Below, one piece after another: positions 1 to 4,688 of a stretch of 5,787 nucleotides of DNA. A model generated the notes under the pieces. It searched no databases and was not told where the DNA came from. It worked only from the letters and a program-made list of their open reading frames with translations. The translations under genes were made by a program, and so were the position numbers. This stretch comes from an uncultured Lachnospiraceae bacterium. Lineage in GTDB: Bacteria; Bacillota; Clostridia; Lachnospirales; Lachnospiraceae. The stretch covers positions 1 through 5,787 of the forward strand of contig CANOFI010000154.1 of NCBI GenBank assembly GCA_947565255.1, in the 5' to 3' direction. Positions within the stretch are counted from its first letter, which is position 1. Each line of letters starts with the position of its first letter.

Positions 1-78
1 GTCTTAAAAATGCTTTTTGCCAGATGTACGTCACACTTGGCGGGAGATTTGTGCCAAATTCAGGTTACATAGCTGGAA

Positions 79-432
79 CTATAATTTGCAGGCCCTTTGC
101 CATCGGACGTATTTTGAATCATTTAGATTTAGAAATTCTCTTTCCATTACCATCATATGTACCTTCGCCCCGGAACCGCTGCTGATTTCCGTCACTTCAA
201 ACTGATTGCCTGTTTTATTAAAAACAATCGCGCCGCCCCATCCCATACGGAAAGAATCCACATTATTTCTGGACAGACACAAATCTTCATAGAAAGCGCC
301 CTCATTTTTAAATGTCCGAAAAATGTCTATGTTTGAATAAAATTTTTTTCTCACATTGTCTTCCCCTTCTCCATACCTCAGTCCCAATGCGCCCTGCGCA
401 GCCGGGAGATACAATAATCTCTCTACATTCAT
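79..432 (-). CDS. Hypothetical protein, 117 aa, family not recognised
   Basis: I do not recognise this protein and assign no function. It is a small, probably soluble protein with no signal peptide and no membrane segment. Residues 1-20 are mildly hydrophobic (LLYLPAAQGALGLRYG), residues 25-55 are charged and aromatic, and residues 62-90 hold a glycine-rich stretch (MGWGGAIV, then EISSGSGAKV) that could form beta strands. The start is well supported: a GAAAGGAG ribosome binding site lies at 440-447, 7 nt before the ATG. The stop is TAG at 79-81. A perfect TATAAT lies about 100 bp upstream at 535-540, and a 17-bp palindrome sits between it and the RBS. It is transcribed divergently from the MATE exporter. 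No convincing terminator is seen in the 78 bp that remain downstream. That it is a real gene is likely because of the RBS; its role is unknown. Confidence 0.72.
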   Translation of the reverse strand: MNVERLLYLPAAQGALGLRYGEGEDNVRKKFYSNIDIFRTFKNEGAFYEDLCLSRNNVDSFRMGWGGAIVFNKTGNQFEVTEISSGSGAKVHMMVMEREFLNLNDSKYVRWQRACKL

Positions 433-439
433 TTTTCTT

Positions 440-447
440 CTCCTTTC
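440..447 (-). promoter_or_regulatory. Ribosome binding site of the 117-aa gene
   Basis: The minus strand reads GAAAGGAG, 7 nt before the ATG at 432. This is a near-consensus Shine-Dalgarno and is the main reason for accepting the otherwise unrecognised 79-432 reading frame and its start. Confidence 0.75.
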
Positions 448-494
448 TGTGCATAGGATAATCTTCCGATTTCCATATCTGCTTTTGTTTTTTC

Positions 495-511
495 CTGCTG
501 CATTGCAGCAG
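495..511. promoter_or_regulatory. 17-bp perfect palindrome in the leader of the 117-aa gene
   Basis: The sequence CTGCTGCATTGCAGCAG has two perfect 8-bp arms around one central T. It lies downstream of the minus-strand TATAAT (535-540) and upstream of the RBS (440-447), at roughly +17 to +33 of a predicted transcript. No T-tract follows on either strand, so it is not an intrinsic terminator. A repressor operator is the simplest reading. In RNA it could fold as a 7-bp GC-rich stem with a 3-nt loop. Confidence 0.45.
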
Positions 512-534
512 AGCCTTGTTGCATGTACATTTTT

Positions 535-540
535 ATTATA
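535..540 (-). promoter_or_regulatory. Putative -10 box for the 117-aa gene
   Basis: The minus strand reads a perfect TATAAT here. The hexamer 17 bp upstream (558-563, GTTATA) matches the -35 consensus at only 3 of 6 positions, so the promoter is proposed mainly on the -10 box and its position about 100 bp before the start codon. It may need an activator or may be fortuitous in this AT-rich DNA. Confidence 0.4.
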
Positions 541-735
541 AATGCTCTGGTTTTTTTTATAACTTACATATATGTGTTTTTTATCCAGCTCATCATTTTC
601 CTGAAAAATTTATGTGCAAGAACAAAAGCGTTCTGGAACGTGTTTGAAAATTGCTTTATGTCAACCACACTCCAGGACATAAGATACAATTACAGCTGCG
701 CAGATGCGGTGGCGCTGCCAGTCTGTTAAAAATAG

Positions 736-764
736 TTGCATTCTTTGTCAGTTTATGGTAAACT
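736..764 (+). promoter_or_regulatory. Putative promoter of the MATE gene
   Basis: TTGCAT (736-741) and TAAACT (759-764) are separated by exactly 17 bp; they match consensus at 3 of 6 and 4 of 6 positions. An alternative -35, TTGTCA (745-750, 5 of 6), pairs with a poor TTTCAT (768-773). Either way the core promoter overlaps the 748-766 dyad, and the leader would be about 50 nt. The promoter is weak by consensus, so the assignment is tentative. Confidence 0.35.
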
Positions 765-766
765 GA
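748..766. promoter_or_regulatory. 19-bp operator-like inverted repeat upstream of the MATE gene
   Basis: TCAGTTTA-TGG-TAAACTGA has perfect 8-bp arms around a 3-nt centre and lies 60 bp before the MATE start codon, overlapping the candidate -35/-10 region. Its size and position are typical of sites bound by dimeric TetR- or MarR-type repressors, which often control drug exporters. No such regulator is encoded in this window, so the binding protein is unknown. An RNA hairpin is less likely, because no T-run follows and the stem is AT-rich. Confidence 0.5.
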
Positions 767-825
767 ATTTCATGTCTCTGCCGTACAAAAGAGGCATAAA
801 AATCAGATATGGCAGGTTTTGAAGC

Positions 826-2226
826 ATGAGTAAAAAAAAGACATTTTGTTTTTCACGCCTTGTGGGCGACAGACAATTTTATAAAATGGTGCTGGCAATT
901 GCCGTCCCCATTATGCTGCAAAACGGCATTACCAATTTTGTAGGGCTACTTGACAATATCATGATCGGCCGTACCGGCACAGAGCAGATGTCCGGCGCCG
1001 CCATCGCGAATCAGCTGATTTTTGTATACAACCTTTGTATTTTCGGGGGCGTGTCCGGGGCAGGTATTTTTACTGCACAGTATTTCGGCCAGAAAAATAC
1101 GGAGGGCATCCGCGATACCTTCCGCTTTAAATTATGGATGGCTCTTATTCTAACAACCGCCGCTATCCTGTTATTTGTAACCGCCGGCCCTTCTCTGATT
1201 CACATGTATTTAAAAAGTGAAACGGATTCTGCCGGCGCCGCCGCAACCCTGCAGTATGGCAGACAGTACCTTTACATTATGCTGGCCGGACTCCCCATTT
1301 TTATGCTCAGCCAGGTATACTCCAGCACGCTCCGGGAATGCGGGGAAACCATTGTTCCGATGAAGGCAGGCATTGTCTCCGTCCTTGTAAATCTTGCATT
1401 TAATTATGTCTTGATATACGGGAAATTCGGCTTTCCGCAGCTCGGTGTCCGGGGCGCCGCCATTGCCACTGTGCTTTCGCGCTGCGTGGAATTGTTTATC
1501 ATCGTCTTCTGGACACACCGCCACACCAGACAACATGCATTTGCCAGAGGACTCTACCGCACGCTGAAGGTTCCCGGCTTCCTTGTGAAAAAAATTCTCC
1601 TGAAAGGAATGCCGCTTCTTCTGAATGAGACGCTGTGGGCAGCCGGAATGGCCATGCTGACCCAATGCTATTCTGTCCGCGGGCTGAATGTCGTAGCAGG
1701 ACTGAATATTTCCAATACAATCAACAATGTATTTAACATTGTATTCATTGCACTGGGGGATTCTGTTGCAATTATCGTCGGACAGCTTCTCGGTTCCGGA
1801 GAAATGAAAAAGGCAAAGGAAACTGCCTCCAAAATGATTGCGTTCTCCGTTGCCTGCTGCTCTGCCATCGCTCTGGTTATGTTTGTAACGTCCCCGCTCT
1901 TTCCCGGTTTTTATAATACAAACCAAAAGGCAAAGCTGCTCGCAAAACAGTTCATCATGCTGAATGCCATTTTCATGCCGCAGAATGCCTTTCTTCACGC
2001 ATGCTATTTCACCCTGCGTTCAGGCGGCAGAACGCTGATTACTTTTTTGTTCGACAGTGTGTTTATATGGGCCGTAAGCGTGACAATTGCTTTTACCCTG
2101 AGCCGCTACACCGCCCTTTCCGTGATTGCGATTTATACTCTGGTACAGACCGCAGATTTGCTGAAATGCTTCACCGGATTTATTCTTGTAAAAAAAGGCA
2201 TCTGGCTGCAAAACATCGTTTCCTGA
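826..2226 (+). CDS. MATE-family efflux transporter, 466 aa
   Basis: This is an integral membrane exporter of the multidrug and toxic compound extrusion (MATE) family, expected to expel organic cations or other small molecules using a Na+ or H+ gradient. The substrate cannot be read from the sequence. The length (466 aa) and about twelve hydrophobic segments (roughly residues 21-45, 60-80, 103-124, 146-166, 180-200, 205-230, 262-285, 290-320, 335-358, 370-392, 405-425 and 428-452) fit a complete two-lobe transporter. Family features include PIMLQNGITNFVGLLDNIMIG (28-48) in TM1, VNLAFNYVLIYG (188-199) and the loop FPQLGVRGAAIAT (203-215) between TM5 and TM6, and the second-lobe equivalent at residues 262-325 with GQLLGSG (319-325). 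The start is the first in-frame ATG, followed by a lysine-rich N-terminus. The RBS is weak (GGCAGG around 811-816). The last twelve codons overlap the terminator of the convergent minus-strand transcript. It may be regulated through the 748-766 dyad. Confidence 0.93.
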   Translation: MSKKKTFCFSRLVGDRQFYKMVLAIAVPIMLQNGITNFVGLLDNIMIGRTGTEQMSGAAIANQLIFVYNLCIFGGVSGAGIFTAQYFGQKNTEGIRDTFRFKLWMALILTTAAILLFVTAGPSLIHMYLKSETDSAGAAATLQYGRQYLYIMLAGLPIFMLSQVYSSTLRECGETIVPMKAGIVSVLVNLAFNYVLIYGKFGFPQLGVRGAAIATVLSRCVELFIIVFWTHRHTRQHAFARGLYRTLKVPGFLVKKILLKGMPLLLNETLWAAGMAMLTQCYSVRGLNVVAGLNISNTINNVFNIVFIALGDSVAIIVGQLLGSGEMKKAKETASKMIAFSVACCSAIALVMFVTSPLFPGFYNTNQKAKLLAKQFIMLNAIFMPQNAFLHACYFTLRSGGRTLITFLFDSVFIWAVSVTIAFTLSRYTALSVIAIYTLVQTADLLKCFTGFILVKKGIWLQNIVS

Positions 2227-2244
2227 TGTCTGCGGCCAGATGCC
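2190..2244 (-). terminator. Intrinsic terminator of the glpK-yjbR transcript, overlapping the MATE 3' end
   Basis: GGCATCTGGC (2197-2206) pairs perfectly with GCCAGATGCC (2235-2244). The stem continues inwards through TGCA/TGCG (2207-2210 with 2231-2234, one G-U pair) and, after a small internal loop, ACATC/GATGT (2213-2217 with 2225-2229). On the minus strand it is followed directly by seven Ts (2190-2196), so it terminates minus-strand transcription about 48 bp after the yjbR stop. On the plus strand the downstream side is not T-rich, so it should work poorly for the MATE transcript. The T-tract and one arm lie within the MATE coding sequence. Confidence 0.85.
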
Positions 2245-2291
2245 CTGTCTGCACTGCTGTCTGATTCTGAAATATCTGCTGCCATTCTTTT

Positions 2292-2675
2292 TTACTCTGC
2301 AGCAGCGTTGTCCTCCGATGCCAAAATTTCCTGCTGCTTTTTCTTACTGAATCCTTCCAGCACAAGCTGATAGGATTTATCCAGAAGATCCTTCAGCAGG
2401 TCATCCGGTACCTCTCCGTCCGGGTTTATGGAATTCCAATGCTGTTTGTTAGAATAATACCCCGGTATAATGTCCTCATACTGGCTCCTCAAAAATTCTC
2501 CCTCCGACGGTTCCAGCTTTACATTAATGTAATACGGTTTGTCCTCCTTGTCCAGACAGACTGCCACAAACATTTTTCCGCCGATTTGATACCGAATCCA
2601 GTTCCATTCCTTTTTCAAATCCTTTGTTACAGCCTTTTTTTTCATCAAATATTCATCCAGCCATGTATAGCGCAT
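2292..2675 (-). CDS. MmcQ/YjbR family protein, 127 aa
   Basis: This small cytosolic protein belongs to the MmcQ/YjbR (DUF419) family, annotated as DNA-binding-like because of its CyaY-like fold; the cellular role is not established. Recognisable family motifs in order are the N-terminal WLDEYLMKKKAV (5-16), W24-W26 with RYQIGGKMFVAV (28-39), the strand YYINVKLEP (48-56), the hallmark IIPGYYSNKQHWNSI (69-83), and VPDDLLKDLLDKSYQLV (89-105). The length is typical for the family, and the C-terminus is a charged, low-complexity tail (KKKQQEILASEDNAAAE). The start is fixed by GGAGG at 2683-2687, 7 nt before the ATG. It lies 59 bp downstream of glpK in the same direction with no terminator between them, so cotranscription with glpK is likely. 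A weak promoter of its own in the AT-rich gap (TATATT-like -10 near 2698-2703) cannot be excluded. The terminator at 2190-2244 ends the unit. Confidence 0.9.
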   Translation of the reverse strand: MRYTWLDEYLMKKKAVTKDLKKEWNWIRYQIGGKMFVAVCLDKEDKPYYINVKLEPSEGEFLRSQYEDIIPGYYSNKQHWNSINPDGEVPDDLLKDLLDKSYQLVLEGFSKKKQQEILASEDNAAAE

Positions 2676-2734
2676 CGTATTTCCTCCATTTTTATCGAAT
2701 ATATGTTCTGTTTATTGTATATCCTGTTTCCAGA

Positions 2735-4237
2735 TTACGTCTCGTCCTTTGCCCAGCCGTACGCATATTTGACGGCCTTCTTCCAGCCCTTTATCCTTTT
2801 TTCGCGCTCCCCCGCTTCAAGCAAAGGAGAAAATGTGCTGCTGTCGCTTGCCTGATTTTTCATAACCGCTTCCTGATTTGGCCAGTACCCGACTGCCAGC
2901 CCCGCAAGATACGCGGCCCCCATTGCAGTCGTCTCCACGCACTGCGGACGGATAACCGGCACGTCGACAACATCTGCCTGCGTCTGCATGAGAAAATCAT
3001 TGGCGCTCGCGCCGCCGTCCACTTTAAGAGACGAAATTTTTATATGGGAATCTGCCTCCATCGCCGCTAAAACATCATTGACCTGATAAGCGATGGCCTC
3101 CAGCGTCGCACGGATAATGTGGTATTTATTGACGCCGCGCGTAATTCCGACGATGGTTCCGCGTGCGTACTGATCCCAGTATGGCGCGCCGAGCCCGGTA
3201 AATGCGGGAACAACATAGCAGCCGTTTGTATCCTCGACCTTCTTTGCCATGTATTCCGAATCTGCCGCCGAATCGATGAGCCGTAACTCATCCCGCAGCC
3301 ATTGCACAGACGCGCCCGCCACAAAAATCGAGCCCTCCAGCGCATAGTTCACTTTTCCGTCAAGCCCCCACGCAATCGTCGTCACCAGGCCATTGTCGGA
3401 AAACACCGGCTTCTCACCTGTATTCATAAGCAGAAAACAACCGGTTCCATAGGTGTTCTTCGCCTCTCCTGCTCGAAAACAGGTCTGTCCAAACAGCGCC
3501 GCCTGCTGGTCTCCTGCAGCTCCCGCAATCGGCACTGCTCCTCCCAAAAAGGAAGGGTCCGCCTCTCCGTAAATGCAGCTGGACGGTTTTACTTCGGGCA
3601 GCATGCATTTTGGAATGTCCAGCTGTGCAAGAATCTCATCATCCCATTCGAGTGTATTAATGTTAAACAGCATCGTACGGGAAGCGTTGGAATAATCGGT
3701 CACATGAACCGCGCCCTTTGTCAGCTTCCAAATCAGCCAGGTCTCCACCGTTCCAAACAGCAAATCGCCGTTCTCTGCCCTCTGCCTTGCTCCCGGCACA
3801 TGGTCCAGTATCCATCTGACCTTCGTCGCAGAGAAATAAGCGTCAATCACCAGCCCGGTCTTTTTCTTAAAGGTCTCTGTGAGTCCCTTTTCCTTCAGCG
3901 CATCGCACGCCTCGGACGTCCGCCGGCACTGCCACACAATGGCATGATAAACGGGCTCGCCCGTATGCCTGTCCCACACAATAGCGGTTTCTCTCTGATT
4001 CGTAATTCCGATAGCCGCGATATTTTCTGCAGAAGCTCCGATCATGTTCATCGCCTCAACCGCCACACCGAGCTGGCTCGCCCAGATTTCATCCGCATCG
4101 TGCTCCACCCATCCCGGCTGCGGGAAATACTGTGTAAATTCCCGCTGTGCCATACTGCATATCTGGCCTTTTTCATCAAACAAAATACACCTGTTGCTGG
4201 TTGTGCCTGCGTCTAACGCCATAATGTATTTTTTCAT
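2735..4237 (-). CDS. glpK: Glycerol kinase, 500 aa
   Basis: Glycerol kinase phosphorylates cytosolic glycerol with ATP to sn-glycerol 3-phosphate, trapping it for glycolysis and lipid synthesis. The protein is full length for this FGGY-family enzyme. The N-terminal phosphate-binding loop DAGTTSNR (9-16) is present, as are glycerol-binding QRE (81-83), Y134 in IDAYFSATKVRW, and the catalytic Asp in AGDQQAALFGQ (D243). The second FGGY signature spans G360 to E380, and the nucleotide-site motif VDGGASAND is at 406-414. Two regulatory features differ from studied homologues. The position of the HPr-phosphorylated histidine of some Firmicute enzymes (YHFYG) is SCIYG here, with Cys221. The E. coli fructose-1,6-bisphosphate loop (GGKGGTR) is replaced by SFLGGAV. 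AGGAGG at 4245-4250, 7 nt before the ATG, fixes the start. No glpF or glpD is present in the window. It probably has its own promoter (4268-4296) and probably shares its transcript with yjbR. Confidence 0.97.
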   Translation of the reverse strand: MKKYIMALDAGTTSNRCILFDEKGQICSMAQREFTQYFPQPGWVEHDADEIWASQLGVAVEAMNMIGASAENIAAIGITNQRETAIVWDRHTGEPVYHAIVWQCRRTSEACDALKEKGLTETFKKKTGLVIDAYFSATKVRWILDHVPGARQRAENGDLLFGTVETWLIWKLTKGAVHVTDYSNASRTMLFNINTLEWDDEILAQLDIPKCMLPEVKPSSCIYGEADPSFLGGAVPIAGAAGDQQAALFGQTCFRAGEAKNTYGTGCFLLMNTGEKPVFSDNGLVTTIAWGLDGKVNYALEGSIFVAGASVQWLRDELRLIDSAADSEYMAKKVEDTNGCYVVPAFTGLGAPYWDQYARGTIVGITRGVNKYHIIRATLEAIAYQVNDVLAAMEADSHIKISSLKVDGGASANDFLMQTQADVVDVPVIRPQCVETTAMGAAYLAGLAVGYWPNQEAVMKNQASDSSTFSPLLEAGEREKRIKGWKKAVKYAYGWAKDET

Positions 4238-4244
4238 TTGAGAA

Positions 4245-4250
4245 CCTCCT
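4245..4250 (-). promoter_or_regulatory. Ribosome binding site of glpK
   Basis: The minus strand reads a perfect AGGAGG, preceded by seven As and followed by 7 nt to the ATG. This is the strongest Shine-Dalgarno in the window and implies high translation of glpK. Confidence 0.85.
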
Positions 4251-4266
4251 TTTTTTGCTCAAAAAA
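4251..4266. promoter_or_regulatory. AT-rich dyad at the predicted glpK transcription start
   Basis: TTTTTTG-CT-CAAAAAA forms two 7-bp arms around 2 nt, immediately downstream of the glpK -10 box and upstream of its RBS. It could be an operator or only a chance product of A/T runs. It is too AT-rich to be an effective terminator for the Nudix transcript, although the minus strand gives T6-GAG-CAAAAAA just after the Nudix stop. Confidence 0.25.
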
Positions 4267-4267
4267 T

Positions 4268-4296
4268 ATGTTACATTGTTTTCTTTATTATGTCAA
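4268..4296 (-). promoter_or_regulatory. sigma-A-type promoter of glpK embedded in the end of the Nudix gene
   Basis: On the minus strand a perfect -35 TTGACA (4291-4296) is followed by exactly 17 bp and TAACAT (4268-4273, 4 of 6 to TATAAT). The -35 lies in the Nudix codons for Val-Asp and the -10 overlaps its TAA stop (4271-4273). The predicted transcription start is near 4261, giving a leader of about 24 nt before the glpK ATG. Spacing and distance are ideal for a housekeeping promoter. No catabolite-responsive element was recognised around it. Confidence 0.6.
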
Positions 4297-4672
4297 CCAA
4301 AGACCTGTCCGCCGGCAGCCATTCTACCGTATCAAGCGCATCCTTTGTCAGCCATTTTGCGGCCTCATGCACCTTTAACATCATTTTTCCTGACACAATG
4401 CCAGCCCAAAAGCAATCCATTGAGAGATGAAATGAAGGATAATCATATTCTACCGTATTAATGCACTCCCCGACTTCTATTTCAACCTCCAATTCTTCTC
4501 GTATTTCTCTTATTAATGCCTGTTTCGGCGTCTCCCCCGCCTCAATCTTCCCTCCAGGAAATTCCCAGCCGCCCTTAAAATCTCCATATCCCCTCTGTGT
4601 GGCAAAAATCATGGTCTCTCCGGTTTCATTTTTCGTTTTTATAATTGCTGCAACTACCCTTATTGTTTTCAT
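4271..4672 (-). CDS. MutT-like Nudix hydrolase, (deoxy)nucleoside triphosphate pyrophosphohydrolase, 133 aa
   Basis: A single-domain cytosolic Nudix enzyme, expected to hydrolyse a nucleoside triphosphate (possibly oxidised or otherwise modified) to the monophosphate and pyrophosphate with Mg2+. The exact substrate is unknown; the closest style is the MutT/CTP-pyrophosphohydrolase group. The N-terminal strand is KTIRVVAAII (2-11), then WEFPGGKIEAGE (36-47) opens the Nudix box GX5E at 41-47, completed by REIREELEV (55-63) with metal ligands E56, E59 and E60. The usual Gly of the box is Glu62, a variant common in this subgroup. EWLPADRSLVDII (117-129) is a typical C-terminal ending. The chosen start has TAGGAG (4683-4688) 10 nt upstream. 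A longer in-frame start at 4753 would overlap the helicase and lacks support. The gene starts 16 bp after the helicase stop codon, with the RBS filling the gap, so the two are probably translationally coupled. The glpK promoter lies in its last codons. Confidence 0.92.
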   Translation of the reverse strand: MKTIRVVAAIIKTKNETGETMIFATQRGYGDFKGGWEFPGGKIEAGETPKQALIREIREELEVEIEVGECINTVEYDYPSFHLSMDCFWAGIVSGKMMLKVHEAAKWLTKDALDTVEWLPADRSLVDIIKKTM

Positions 4673-4682
4673 CTGTTGGTCA

Positions 4683-4688
4683 CTCCTA
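4683..4688 (-). promoter_or_regulatory. Ribosome binding site that decides the Nudix start
   Basis: The minus strand reads TAGGAG directly after the helicase stop codon (4689-4691) and 10 nt before the Nudix ATG at 4672. It selects the start giving the standard MutT N-terminus (MKTIRVVAAII) over an upstream in-frame ATG at 4753, and shows that the pair is tightly packed. Confidence 0.7.

Larger units (their letters stand above)
433..825. other. Divergent intergenic region between the 117-aa gene and the MATE gene
   Basis: This 393-bp stretch separates two divergently transcribed genes. I see no credible coding region: a 68-codon plus-strand frame at 523-729 lacks an RBS and has an AT-rich, hydrophobic composition that follows from T-runs. 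The region contains a minus-strand -10 box (535-540), a 17-bp palindrome (495-511), a 10-bp ACATATATGT palindrome (566-575), a short dyad CGTTC-TG-GAACG (629-640), a 7-bp inverted repeat TTATGTC/GACATAA (656-662 and 676-682), and a 19-bp dyad at 748-766 in the presumed MATE promoter. No known riboswitch class was recognised. Confidence 0.7.

Noticed and set aside
37..57. TTGGC/GCCAA hairpin downstream of the 117-aa gene as its terminator
   Set aside because: Only 5 bp of stem with an 11-nt loop and no adjacent T-tract on the minus strand, so a chance match is more likely.
523..729. Short plus-strand frame (68 codons) in the divergent intergenic region, with a hydrophobic start
   Set aside because: No Shine-Dalgarno precedes it, the hydrophobic residues come from T-runs, and the second half has no protein-like pattern. 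A small membrane peptide cannot be excluded but is not supported.
433..825. A riboswitch or other structured RNA controlling the MATE gene
   Set aside because: I found no recognisable aptamer core and no terminator/antiterminator pair before the start codon. The visible dyads are better explained as protein-binding sites.
1210..1998. Minus-strand open frame (262 codons) antisense to the MATE gene
   Set aside because: Fully inside the MATE coding sequence, with no RBS and a composition rich in His, Cys, Gly and Arg typical of antisense frames.
2276..2305. CTGCTGC/GCAGCAG inverted repeat at the yjbR stop as a second terminator
   Set aside because: The 7-bp arms enclose a 16-nt loop and no T-tract follows on either strand. 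The 2190-2244 hairpin with seven Ts is clearly the better terminator.
3302..4216. Long plus-strand open frame (304 codons) antisense to glpK
   Set aside because: It lies entirely over the unmistakable glpK gene on the other strand, has no RBS, and its translation is rich in Arg, His, Cys and Ser with no family resemblance, as expected of a shadow frame in GC-rich coding DNA.
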